NCBI RefSeq assembly: GCF_004339745.1
Contig: NZ_SMGP01000001.1
Coordinates: forward strand, 3,534,001 to 3,598,000
Direction: 5' to 3'
Source of the DNA: Paraburkholderia sp. BL9I2N2
Lineage (GTDB): Bacteria > Pseudomonadota > Gammaproteobacteria > Burkholderiales > Burkholderiaceae
Length of the DNA: 64,000 bases
Shown here: positions 35,334 through 44,149 of the stretch, in pieces
Layout of the letters: each line of letters opens with the position of its first letter
Numbering within the stretch: position 1 is the first letter of the stretch
The notes under the pieces: generated by a model
The model's input: the letters and a program-made list of their open reading frames with translations, nothing else
The model's database searches: none
What the model was told of the DNA's origin: nothing
Position numbers and translations under genes: made by a program

Positions 35334-35840
35334 ATGATGACCTCGCTTCGACACACCGCTACCTGGACGTTTCTCGCGATCGCATCGTGCGCGACGCCGG
35401 CGTTCGCACAGAACGCCGCACCCAATCCCGCCACGGCCGCCCGCCCTCCCGCCGCGACGGCGGCCAACGGCTACGGTCTGAACGCACAGCTTCCCGCCGA
35501 CCGGCGCGCCGCGCACCGCAGCAGCGAGCAAGGCCTGCTCGGTGCCCCGAACCCATACGGCACCGACGGCGCGCAAGGCAATACCAACGACGCCCAACGC
35601 GCCGCGCTGCTCGACTCGCAACGCATGACGGTGCTGGGCGGTGATCAGGCTGCGCAACCGGCGGTGGGCAAGGGCAAAGGCCAGCGCAAAGCGCCGGCTG
35701 CGGCCAACGGCCAAGTCCGTGTAGCCGGCCAGCCGGGACGGCCGAATGCGGCCGACGGTCTGACGCCCGAAGGCGCCGCAAGAGCCACCTATACCGACCC
35801 CTACGCCACCAAGCAGGGTGTCTACCGTTCTCCGTGGTGA
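35334..35840 (+). CDS. Hypothetical exported protein
   Basis: I do not recognise this 168-residue protein. It has a signal peptide (FLAIASCATPAFA before QNAAP). The mature part is rich in Ala, Asn, Gly and Pro, with an end motif PYATKQGVYRSPW. It stands alone on the plus strand between the leftward wcaF and wcaI genes, and its start codon is preceded by GGGGAATGAG. Placement inside the EPS locus hints at a secreted accessory role, nothing more. Confidence 0.6.
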   Translation: MMTSLRHTATWTFLAIASCATPAFAQNAAPNPATAARPPAATAANGYGLNAQLPADRRAAHRSSEQGLLGAPNPYGTDGAQGNTNDAQRAALLDSQRMTVLGGDQAAQPAVGKGKGQRKAPAAANGQVRVAGQPGRPNAADGLTPEGAARATYTDPYATKQGVYRSPW

Positions 35841-35872
35841 GATCGCCTTCATGACAGGGGCCGTGCGCCGGA

Positions 35873-37207
35873 TCAATCCGGCGCGGCTTCCTCCGCAGTA
35901 GCCGGTTTTCGCCGGCGCCTCGCTGCAACACCTGAAGGCCGCGCGCCGAAAGACGGCGCTTCGCCTTTGCCGCGCTTACCGTCCACCTCAAGCAACAGCA
36001 TCGCGAGCCGTTCCTCGAAGGCGCGAATCGTCGACTCCGGCGAGAGCGCGCGCTCCGCATAATTGCGCGCCGCCTTGCCGAGTGCCGTGCGCCGTTCCGC
36101 GTCGCTCGCCAGCACCGTGATCGCCGCCGCCAGCGCTTTCACGTTGTCCGGCGGCACGACCACGCCGCGCGGCGCCACGGCTTCGTAGAGCGCCGTGCCG
36201 CGACGCGCCATCGCCACGGTCGCGCGTCCGCTCGCAAACATGCCCGTAAGCTTGGACGGCATGACGAGATCCGCCGCGTCGCCGCGTTGCGGCAGCACGT
36301 GAATGTCGGCGAGGTTGAGCAGTTCGTTCAGGCGGTCCACCGGTTGCAGCGGCAGGAACACGCAATTCGTCAATCCTGAGCAGCGCTCGACCAGACTCTC
36401 TTTCGCGGCGCCGCTGCCGCAGAACACGAAGGTGAGGTCCGTGCGTGCGGCCAGCGCGACCGCTGCATCCGCAAGCGTTTCGATGCCCTGCTTCGCGCCC
36501 ATGTTGCCGGAATAAAGAATCACTTTCTGCTCGGCAGGAATCCCGAGCAAACGCCGGAATTCGCTCGGCCGCGCAAGCGGAAAGATGGTCGACACGTCCA
36601 CCCAATTGGGCAGGCAGACAACCCGTGACGCGTCGACGCCCTTGGTCGTCGCGCGCGCGCTCATCTGCCGCGTGATCGACGACACCGCATCGAAGCGCCG
36701 CAGCAATGCGCTTTCCACCCAGCGTGCGGTGCGGGCTGCGAACGAGCTTTTCAGCAATCCCAGATCGAATGCCGCATCGACCTCGTAGTCCTGAATATGC
36801 AGCCACGCGCGCGCGCGCGTGATGCGTGCGAGCATCAGCGAACCCGGCGCGCACATCAAGGTCGGTGCGATCAGCATGACCGCGTGGGGGCGCCACAGCA
36901 CGTGCCGCACGAGCAGCGGCAGCGAGGTCGCCGCAAAGGTCGCGAGATGCAGCATCCGCTTCAGGCCGCTCGGACGCGCCGGCACCCATAGCGGCGCGCG
37001 CCAGATCGCCACGCCGTCGCGCGTCTCGTGCTGATACCGCCACGAAACGTAGCCCTCCCCAATACGCCACTCGGGGTAGTACGGCGGCGCGCACACCACG
37101 CGCACCTCATGTCCGCGGCTCGCCAGCAGCACGGCCATTTCCGCCGTGTACTTGCCCACTCCCGTCAGCTCAGGCGCATAGTTGATGCCGTAAATCAATA
37201 TCTTCAT
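35873..37207 (-). CDS. wcaI: WcaI-like glycosyltransferase
   Basis: The 444-residue GT4 enzyme begins MKILIYGINYAPELTGVGKY and has APPYYPEWRIGEGYVSW, both hallmarks of colanic acid WcaI. The C-terminal domain has VILYSGNMGAKQGIETLADA and HVLPQRGDAADLVMPSKLTG. The last 35 residues are Arg/Lys/Ala-rich. In colanic acid synthesis this group transfers a sugar (fucose in E. coli) to the lipid-linked intermediate. It is the last gene of the manC operon. Confidence 0.88.
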   Translation of the reverse strand: MKILIYGINYAPELTGVGKYTAEMAVLLASRGHEVRVVCAPPYYPEWRIGEGYVSWRYQHETRDGVAIWRAPLWVPARPSGLKRMLHLATFAATSLPLLVRHVLWRPHAVMLIAPTLMCAPGSLMLARITRARAWLHIQDYEVDAAFDLGLLKSSFAARTARWVESALLRRFDAVSSITRQMSARATTKGVDASRVVCLPNWVDVSTIFPLARPSEFRRLLGIPAEQKVILYSGNMGAKQGIETLADAAVALAARTDLTFVFCGSGAAKESLVERCSGLTNCVFLPLQPVDRLNELLNLADIHVLPQRGDAADLVMPSKLTGMFASGRATVAMARRGTALYEAVAPRGVVVPPDNVKALAAAITVLASDAERRTALGKAARNYAERALSPESTIRAFEERLAMLLLEVDGKRGKGEAPSFGARPSGVAARRRRKPATAEEAAPD

Positions 37208-37264
37208 CGTGGCTGCCAGAACAAGTTAGGGCGTGATGCGCGCGACGTGGCTGGGCGGAGCGAC

Positions 37265-38407
37265 TCAGTCGCTCAACATCAGTGCACAGCCGCGGGCGAT
37301 GTTGGCAGCCGCGGAAGGCGGATCGAAACGGCGAATCACATCCATGCACCGGCGCGCGGTGCCGCCCGCGTCGGCGAAGGCCTCCATTGCCTTGAGCATG
37401 GTGCGTTGCAGGCCGGCGACATCGCCCGCTGTAAACGCATAGCCGCTCACCCCGTCGATCACCAGTTCCGGCACGCAGCCGCAACTTTCGCTGACCACCG
37501 CCGGGCAACCATGCGCGAGCGCCTCGTTGACCACCAGTCCCCAAGGTTCGCTGTAACTTGGCAGCACCATGCAGGTGGCGCCGTAGTATTCCCGAGTAAG
37601 CGGCTCGTCCTGCAGACTGCCGACGAACGTCACCGCGTCGCCGAGTTCGAGCTCAGCCACCTTGACATGCAACGCTTCGCACATCGGGCCGGTGCCGACA
37701 ATGCGCAGCTTGGCCGCCGGAATACGCCGCCGCAATCCGGCGAGCGCCTCGATCAGCGTGCCGATACCTTTCTCTTCGGACAAACGCCCCACGAACAGAA
37801 ACACCGGCGGATTACCCGCACGAGCGGCGACCCGCTCGACCAGCGCACGTTCCGGCGAAAACGAACCCGGCATCGCCGCGGCCTGACATGGCACGAAAAT
37901 CTTGTCGCGCTTCGCGCCAAGCGACAGCAGATACTCGCGGCTGCGCTCGCCGAAGCCGAAGTAACCATCGCACAGCGAGAAAAACACGCGCTTCGGAATC
38001 GACGTCAGCAGCTTTTTGGGCCGGTCACGCGCGGTCGAGTCGCAGAAAACCGCACGCCGTTTGCCGGTCACGATGCACGCCGCGAGCATCGCCCAGTATT
38101 CCGGGCGGTGATAGCCCGGCAGCACGATCAAATCCGATTTGGTGCGCAAGACTTCCCACGTGAGCCGTGCGATCAGTTTCATGGTGGGCACGTCTTCGTA
38201 GCAGCCGTCGAACAGCTTTTGCATCGGATAGCGATGAAACGAGTAGTCGACGTCGGAAAAGCCGACGCGGTCGTGCTCCGTATCCGCGATCTGCACCATC
38301 GAATAGCGAATCGCTCCGGAAGCCGAAATGTTATGCAAGGCGGAAAACACGACACCCTTGTGGCGCGACCACACGACGTTGTGGAAGATCGTGACTGACG
38401 CTGTCAT
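37265..38407 (-). CDS. Glycosyltransferase family 4 (EPS)
   Basis: The 380-residue protein starts at ATG 38407, after GAGGAG. The C-terminal GT1 domain is clear: VFLFVGRLSEEKGIGTLIEA, VTFVGSLQDEPLTREYYGAT and LPSYSEPWGLVVNEALAHGC with the E-x7-E motif. The N-terminal domain contains LIVLPGYHRPEYWAMLAACI, typical of acceptor domains that face the membrane. It lies between fcl and wcaI in the manC operon. The sugar is not determinable. Confidence 0.87.
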   Translation of the reverse strand: MTASVTIFHNVVWSRHKGVVFSALHNISASGAIRYSMVQIADTEHDRVGFSDVDYSFHRYPMQKLFDGCYEDVPTMKLIARLTWEVLRTKSDLIVLPGYHRPEYWAMLAACIVTGKRRAVFCDSTARDRPKKLLTSIPKRVFFSLCDGYFGFGERSREYLLSLGAKRDKIFVPCQAAAMPGSFSPERALVERVAARAGNPPVFLFVGRLSEEKGIGTLIEALAGLRRRIPAAKLRIVGTGPMCEALHVKVAELELGDAVTFVGSLQDEPLTREYYGATCMVLPSYSEPWGLVVNEALAHGCPAVVSESCGCVPELVIDGVSGYAFTAGDVAGLQRTMLKAMEAFADAGGTARRCMDVIRRFDPPSAAANIARGCALMLSD

Positions 38408-38501
38408 TTTTATGCCACTCCTCGAAAAATCGACCCGCGTGCCTTGCGCGTCCTGCGCATGCACAGCGTCCCAAGCGGTCCTTTACTCCAAAGCCGCGCG
38501 C

Positions 38502-39461
38502 TTAGGCCTCGATGGCGGCAGCCGGTGTCGAACCAGCGTGTGATTCGACGAAGTCCCGATACGTGGATGCGATTCCGTCCTCCAGACCGATCGTGGCCTG
38601 CCAGCCCATTTGCGCGAGGCGCGAGACGTCGAGCAGCTTGCGCGGTGTGCCGTCGGGTTTCGAGGCGTCGAATACGAGCTCGCCTTCAAAACCGACGACC
38701 TTGCAGATGCATTCGGCGAGCTCACGAATCGACAGGTCCTCGCCCACTCCGGCGTTGAAGAGGCCCTCCGTCACGTTGTGTTCGAGAACGAATAGCGTGG
38801 CCGCGGCAAGATCGTCGACGTGCAGGAACTCGCGGCGCGGCGTGCCCGATCCCCACACCGTCAAAGCGGCGTCGCCATTCAGCTTCGCCTCGTGCGCCTT
38901 GCGCACCAGCGCTGGCAACACGTGACTGCTCTTCAGATCGTAGTTGTCGTTCGGGCCGTACAGATTGGTCGGCATCAACGCGACGTACTGCGTGTTGTAC
39001 TCGCGGTTGTACGCTTCGCACAGTTTGAGGCCGGCGATCTTCGCGATCGCATAGGCGTCGTTGGTCGGCTCCAGCGGCGAGGTCAGCAGGTACTCTTCGC
39101 GGATCGGCTGCGGACATTGCTTCGGATAGATGCACGACGAACCGAAGAACACCAGCCGCTCGACTTTGGCGCGGTACGCGGCATGGATCACGTTGGTTTC
39201 GATCACCAGGTTTTCATAGATGAACTCGCCCGGCTGCGTCGCGTTCGCGAGAATCCCGCCCACGCGCGCGGCCGCGAGCAGCACCACGTCGATCTTTTCG
39301 CTTTCGAAGAAGCGATTCACGGCCGCCTGATCCGTGAGGTCGAGCTCCTTGCGCGAGCGGGTGATCACGCTCTGATACCCCTCGGCGGCGAGACGCCTGA
39401 CCAGCGCGGAGCCGACCATGCCACGGTGGCCCGCGACGAAGATGCGTGCTTGTTTGTTCAT
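38502..39461 (-). CDS. fcl: GDP-L-fucose synthase
   Basis: The 319-residue short-chain dehydrogenase has the NADP-binding motif GHRGMVGSALVRRL at residues 8-21. The catalytic Ser-Tyr-Lys set sits in FGSSCIYP and DAYAIAKIAGL. It converts GDP-4-keto-6-deoxy-mannose to GDP-L-fucose by epimerisation and reduction. It follows gmd by 6 bp, so the two steps are encoded as a pair. GDP-fucose supply fits the WcaI/WcaF homologues in the same locus. Confidence 0.95.
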   Translation of the reverse strand: MNKQARIFVAGHRGMVGSALVRRLAAEGYQSVITRSRKELDLTDQAAVNRFFESEKIDVVLLAAARVGGILANATQPGEFIYENLVIETNVIHAAYRAKVERLVFFGSSCIYPKQCPQPIREEYLLTSPLEPTNDAYAIAKIAGLKLCEAYNREYNTQYVALMPTNLYGPNDNYDLKSSHVLPALVRKAHEAKLNGDAALTVWGSGTPRREFLHVDDLAAATLFVLEHNVTEGLFNAGVGEDLSIRELAECICKVVGFEGELVFDASKPDGTPRKLLDVSRLAQMGWQATIGLEDGIASTYRDFVESHAGSTPAAAIEA

Positions 39462-39467
39462 CGCAAG

Positions 39468-40586
39468 TTACTCGTGATGTTCCAGCGCCGTGAATCCGGC
39501 CAGTGTGACGAGCGCGTCACGTCGTGCAATCTGATAATCCGAGCGCACCATTTCCTTGACGAGCGACTCGAACGAGGTGGTCGGCCGCCAGCCGAGCTTC
39601 GCATGCGCCTTCGACGGATCACCGAGCAGCGTCTCGACCTCGGCGGGCCGGAAGTAGCGCGGATCGACACGCACGATCACGTCGCCCGGCGACATCCTGA
39701 TCTCGCGCCCTTCCACCTTCTCGACGATGCCGACTTCATCCACGCCAGTGCCTTCGAAACGCACGGTGACGCCCAGTTCAGCGGCAGCGTGCTGCACGAA
39801 CTGACGTACGCTGTACTGCACGCCGGTGGCGATCACGTAATCCTCCGGCTGTTCCTGCTGGAGCATGCGCCATTGCATTTCCACATAGTCGCGCGCATGG
39901 CCCCAATCGCGCAGCGCCGACAGATTGCCGAGATACAAGGTCTTCTGCATGCCCACCGCGATACGCGCAACGGCGCGCGTAATCTTGCGCGTCACGAAGG
40001 TCTCGCCGCGCACCGGCGATTCGTGGTTGAACAGAATCCCGTTGCAGGCATAGAGGCCATAAGCCTCGCGATAATTGACCGTGGTCCAGTACGCGAACAG
40101 CTTGGCGACGGCATACGGGCTGCGCGGATAGAACGGCGTAGTCTCCGACTGCGGCACCTGTTGCACGAGGCCGTACAGTTCCGAGGTCGAAGCCTGGTAG
40201 AAGCGCGTCTTCTCCTGCAAGCCGAGAATCCGGATCGCTTCGAGAATCCGCAAGGCGCCGAGTCCGTCCGCATTGGCCGTGTATTCCGGCTCCTCGAACG
40301 ACACCGCGACGTGGCTCTGCGCGGCGAGGTTGTAGATCTCGTCCGGCTCGACGCGCTGGATCACGCGCAGAATGCTGGTCGAGTCGGTCAGATCCGCGTG
40401 GTGCAGAAAGAGGCGCTGGTCCGGATCGTGAGGATCGCGGTAAAGGTGATCGATCCGGTCTGTGTTGAACAGGGATGACCTGCGTTTGATGCCGTGTACG
40501 TCGTAGTCTTTGGCGAGCAGCAGCTCCGCCAGATACGACCCGTCCTGTCCAGTGATGCCGGTGATCAGCGCGACCTTACGTTTCAT
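39468..40586 (-). CDS. gmd: GDP-mannose 4,6-dehydratase
   Basis: The 372-residue extended SDR has GITGQDGSYLAELLL at residues 9-23, the YQASTSELYGLVQQVPQSET active-site region and SPYAVAKLFAYW with the Tyr-x3-Lys pair. It makes GDP-4-keto-6-deoxy-D-mannose from GDP-mannose, the step before Fcl. It is 75 bp downstream of the second Wzc gene in the manC operon. Confidence 0.96.
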   Translation of the reverse strand: MKRKVALITGITGQDGSYLAELLLAKDYDVHGIKRRSSLFNTDRIDHLYRDPHDPDQRLFLHHADLTDSTSILRVIQRVEPDEIYNLAAQSHVAVSFEEPEYTANADGLGALRILEAIRILGLQEKTRFYQASTSELYGLVQQVPQSETTPFYPRSPYAVAKLFAYWTTVNYREAYGLYACNGILFNHESPVRGETFVTRKITRAVARIAVGMQKTLYLGNLSALRDWGHARDYVEMQWRMLQQEQPEDYVIATGVQYSVRQFVQHAAAELGVTVRFEGTGVDEVGIVEKVEGREIRMSPGDVIVRVDPRYFRPAEVETLLGDPSKAHAKLGWRPTTSFESLVKEMVRSDYQIARRDALVTLAGFTALEHHE

Positions 40587-40661
40587 GGAGCCTTCTCCTC
40601 GTTAACCTTTGCAATGCGAGTGCCACAAGCTTTGCTGCGCGGCCGGCAGTCGGCCGCTGTC

Positions 40662-42896
40662 TCAGCCGGCGATGCTGTCGTAGCCGTAGTAGCCGCCCTG
40701 ATAGCCCGAGCCGAGGAACGCGCCTTCCTGCGGCACATCGGTCAGCAGCACGCCTCTGAGCCCCACGCCGCCATTGCGCAGCCGCTTGGCCGTCTCCATG
40801 ACCTCGTTGAGCGGGTGGCGGCCGTGGCGCACCACCAGCAGCGTCGTGCCCGCGTACTTGCCGATCACCGTCGAGTCGGTCACTGCCAGAACCGGCGGCG
40901 TGTCGACGATCACGAGGTCGTAGTGCGACTTCAGTTCTTCGAGCATCGTTTCGAAACGCTTGCTCATCAGCAGTTCGGCCGGATGCGAGGGCAGCGTGCC
41001 CTTGGCGAGCACGTCGAGACCCGGCAACACGTCGCGCTGGATCATCGAGCTCAGATCGCCGCCGCTCAGCACGTCGGACAGACCCGGCTGATGCGCGACA
41101 CCGAAATGCGAGTGCACGTCGCCGCGCCGCATATCGCCGTCGATGATCAGCACACGCTTGTTCGCCGACGCCACCAGTGCCGCCAGATTCACCGACAGGA
41201 ACGACTTGCCGGAATCGGGCCGCGAGCCGGTGATCATCACCACGTTGTTCTCGGCGTGATCGAGCGAGAGCTGCAACGAGGTGCGCAGATTGCGCACGCC
41301 CTCCACGGCGATGTCTTCCGGCGCCTGCTGCGCCAGCACATGCAGCCCGCGACGGCGCAGCATGACGTTTTCCTGCAGCTTCAACTGGGTCTGGCTGCGC
41401 GGCACCACCGCGAACACCGGCACGCCGAGCATGCCTTCGAGTTCGTCCGGACGTTCCACGCCGCCGTACATCGCGCGCTTGAAGAAGGTCAGCAGAATGC
41501 CGAGCACGAGGCCGCCTCCGAGCGCGATCAGGATCGCGATCACGCGCTTCGGACGCACCGGTTCATCAGGTGCTTCGGCGAAGTCGACCACGCGCACGTT
41601 GCCGACTTGTCCCGCTTTCGCCACGCGCAGTTGCTGCGCGCTATTCAGCAGATTCGTGTACAGCTCCGTATCGACGTGCACGTCGCGTAGCAGCCGCAAT
41701 GCGGTTTGCTCCGTATCCGGCATCACCGCCACGCTGCGATTCATGTTGGCTGCCGCGCCTTGCAACGCGGCGATCTGCGCGTCGAGCGAGGCCACCGCCG
41801 GGTGATTCGCCGTGAAGCGTTGCGACATCTCCGCGCGTTGCTGCTGCAGATCCATCAGCTTGGTCTTGTTATCGACGATCTGTTGCAGCAGCAGGCGGCT
41901 TTCTTCACCCAGATCGACCGTGCCGTGCGTGTTGCGGAACTTGTTGTAGCGTTGCTCGGCGTCGTCGAGTTCCTTGCGCAAGCCCGGCAGTTGTTGATCG
42001 AGAAAGGCCAGCATGTGCTCGGCCTCGGTCGACCGGCTCTCCACATCCTGACGCACGAACTCGCGCGCCATGCTGTTGACGATCGCGGCCGTCAGGCCGG
42101 CGTCGCCGCCTTCAAGGCTCGCGCGGATCACGCCGGATTGCAGCGTAGTTTCCTGCACCAACAAAGCTTTTTGCAAACGGTCCACGGTGCTCAGCGTCGA
42201 CGCGCGCTGCAATTCGAAACGCGAGCCCGCGGCGCCGACCAGCTTGTCGACGCGCAACGTGATCGGGCCGTCGGCGGTATCCGTTTCCACGGTTTCGCCG
42301 ACTTTCCCCGACAGAATCGCAATACCGTTCTTGTCCCGCAGCACGTACGACCCGTCATTGCCGGAAATCAGCGTGAAAGTCGCGTCGTACATTTCCTTCG
42401 AGGTGTCGAACCGCGACACCGAAATGCTCTCATCACCCCATGCATAGCCGGACAGGTTGATGAACTGCGGCAACTTGAAGCCCCATTGCCCGTTCACCAA
42501 GCCCGCAATCATTCCGCCGATGAGCGGAAAATAGCGCGGCGTAGCCGTGATATCGAGGTGCAGTTTCTTGACGGTTTCTTCCGTGACGAGTCGCGACTTC
42601 AGCAACTCGATCTCGGCCGCCGTCGAAGGCTTGGTGTCGAACATGCCGGTGAGCGGCGGCAAGGAATCCTTGCCGTTCGCATTGGCATTCGCCGTCTTGT
42701 CCTCGACGTGAAACAGCACATCCGCGCGGTACGTCGGCGGCGCGAGGAAAGCGTACGCGCACCCCAGCGCGAGCGCGATCAGCGTCACCATCACGATCGT
42801 GCGCCAACCTCGCACGATCGTCCGCAGATAGTCCGACAAGTGAAGCTCGTCCGGACCGGACACGTCGGTGTAACGGTTTTCAAAGTTGATTGCCAT
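40662..42896 (-). CDS. wzc: Wzc-type tyrosine autokinase / chain-length regulator (copy 2)
   Basis: The 744-residue protein starts at ATG 42896; a GTG three codons earlier is possible. It has a Wzz domain with a first membrane segment (TIVMVTLIALALGCAYAFLA), a periplasmic coiled-coil region, and a second membrane segment near 435-455. The BY-kinase has Walker A GSRPDSGKS (557-565), A' IIDGDMRRG and Walker B LVIVDTPP (about 661-668). The C-terminal Tyr cluster (732, 736, 737, 739 in YQGGYYGYD) is the autophosphorylation site type. It lies directly after wza, the classical wza-wzc order, though no separate wzb phosphatase gene is present. Confidence 0.94.
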   Translation of the reverse strand: MAINFENRYTDVSGPDELHLSDYLRTIVRGWRTIVMVTLIALALGCAYAFLAPPTYRADVLFHVEDKTANANANGKDSLPPLTGMFDTKPSTAAEIELLKSRLVTEETVKKLHLDITATPRYFPLIGGMIAGLVNGQWGFKLPQFINLSGYAWGDESISVSRFDTSKEMYDATFTLISGNDGSYVLRDKNGIAILSGKVGETVETDTADGPITLRVDKLVGAAGSRFELQRASTLSTVDRLQKALLVQETTLQSGVIRASLEGGDAGLTAAIVNSMAREFVRQDVESRSTEAEHMLAFLDQQLPGLRKELDDAEQRYNKFRNTHGTVDLGEESRLLLQQIVDNKTKLMDLQQQRAEMSQRFTANHPAVASLDAQIAALQGAAANMNRSVAVMPDTEQTALRLLRDVHVDTELYTNLLNSAQQLRVAKAGQVGNVRVVDFAEAPDEPVRPKRVIAILIALGGGLVLGILLTFFKRAMYGGVERPDELEGMLGVPVFAVVPRSQTQLKLQENVMLRRRGLHVLAQQAPEDIAVEGVRNLRTSLQLSLDHAENNVVMITGSRPDSGKSFLSVNLAALVASANKRVLIIDGDMRRGDVHSHFGVAHQPGLSDVLSGGDLSSMIQRDVLPGLDVLAKGTLPSHPAELLMSKRFETMLEELKSHYDLVIVDTPPVLAVTDSTVIGKYAGTTLLVVRHGRHPLNEVMETAKRLRNGGVGLRGVLLTDVPQEGAFLGSGYQGGYYGYDSIAG

Positions 42897-42945
42897 TTTC
42901 TTCACCCAACAAAGCCCGGCGGTTCAAGATCACGTTGTACGGTTA

Positions 42946-44085
42946 CTATTTCGCGAGGACGGCGCCCGTCACAGCCGCATTGATTGCCGGCAGCAGCAGG
43001 TTCAACACACGGTTGAAGCGGACCAGCCCGCCTTGACCGACATACACCACGTCCTTCGGCTGCAGTTCGAACTGATTGGCGAGCACCATCGACACCGGCG
43101 AGGTCGCGTCGAGGTGGTACACCTCAGGCGCTTCGCTCGTCGAATTGCGGATCACGAACAGTTGCCGGGCCGCGGCCGTGTTCGAGTCGAAGCTGCCGCT
43201 GTCGGAGATCGCCTGCGAAAGCGTCAACGAGCCGTTGCGCATCGGCAGGATGGTCGCTGGCTTGTTGACCTCGCCCATCACGTAGACACCGCTGTCTTCG
43301 CGCGACGCCACCCGCAGCATGTCGCCCGGTTGCAGATAGATGTCCGACGGATTTTTGCCACGCTTGATCAGATCGTCGAGGTTGAGCTGATACGGGACGC
43401 CGTTGCGGATCAACACCACGCGGCTACGGTCCGCATTCGGGCTAAGGCCGCCGCTCAAGCTGATCGCCGTCGTCAGCGACATCGGAATGTCGTTGACAGC
43501 CTGAGAGCCAGGCGTGCGCACTTCACCGTCGACATAAACCTGCTGCGCGCGGAACGAGGCCACCCGCACCGTCACTTCCGGCTTCTGGTACACCTTGCTC
43601 AGACGCTTCGCCAGGTCCTTCTGGATCGAGGCGACGTCCCTGCCCGCCACATGCACGTTGCCTGCGTACGGAAACTGCACATCGCCGTTTTCGTCGATCA
43701 GGAAGCCAGGTGCGGCATCCGTCGTCTTCGTGTTCTGTGCCGGCTGACCGAGTGCGGCAGCCAGTTCCGGGTGATCCCATACGACGATCTGCAGCACGTC
43801 GCCGGGGCCGACCTTGTAAACGGTCGGCTTGCCGAACAACGCGACCGTTGCCGGCGGCAGCGCCGAGCTCGTCTGAGCCTGGTTCATCTTGCGCAGCAGC
43901 GCGAGGTTGATATCGGTAATCGGGATCTGCTGTTGCGATGCCGCTTCAGTACTGTAATCACCACCCGTGTCCTGAATTGCCGCAGGCGTGACCATCCGCT
44001 GACCCGGAGCGATGCCGCATCCGGAAATCAACGTTGCAGTAGCGAAAACCAGGAGACTTCCCGTGCGTAGACCAAGCGAGCTCAT
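42946..44085 (-). CDS. wza: Wza-like outer-membrane polysaccharide export lipoprotein
   Basis: The 379-residue protein starts at ATG 44085, after AAGGAGG. Its signal ends in the lipobox LISGC (Cys23). It contains the Poly_export domain (YKVGPGDVLQIVVWDHPELA) and SLBB-type repeats (VYVDGEVRTPGSQAVNDIPM; VYVMGEVNKPATILPMRNGS). The C-terminal amphipathic helix that forms the outer-membrane pore may be the final AINAAVTGAVLAK segment. It forms the exit channel for the polymer and works with Wzc. Confidence 0.94.
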   Translation of the reverse strand: MSSLGLRTGSLLVFATATLISGCGIAPGQRMVTPAAIQDTGGDYSTEAASQQQIPITDINLALLRKMNQAQTSSALPPATVALFGKPTVYKVGPGDVLQIVVWDHPELAAALGQPAQNTKTTDAAPGFLIDENGDVQFPYAGNVHVAGRDVASIQKDLAKRLSKVYQKPEVTVRVASFRAQQVYVDGEVRTPGSQAVNDIPMSLTTAISLSGGLSPNADRSRVVLIRNGVPYQLNLDDLIKRGKNPSDIYLQPGDMLRVASREDSGVYVMGEVNKPATILPMRNGSLTLSQAISDSGSFDSNTAAARQLFVIRNSTSEAPEVYHLDATSPVSMVLANQFELQPKDVVYVGQGGLVRFNRVLNLLLPAINAAVTGAVLAK

Positions 44086-44149
44086 GATGTTTCCTCCTTG
44101 TGCCACGGCGTTTTTCCTCAAAGTAGAAAGCGCGTAGCGTTTTTAACAA

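Noticed and set aside
37028..38398. 456-codon plus-strand open frame opposite wcaI and the neighbouring glycosyltransferase
   Set aside because: It has no recognisable domain or ribosome-binding site, a skewed His/Arg composition, and both opposite-strand genes are certain.
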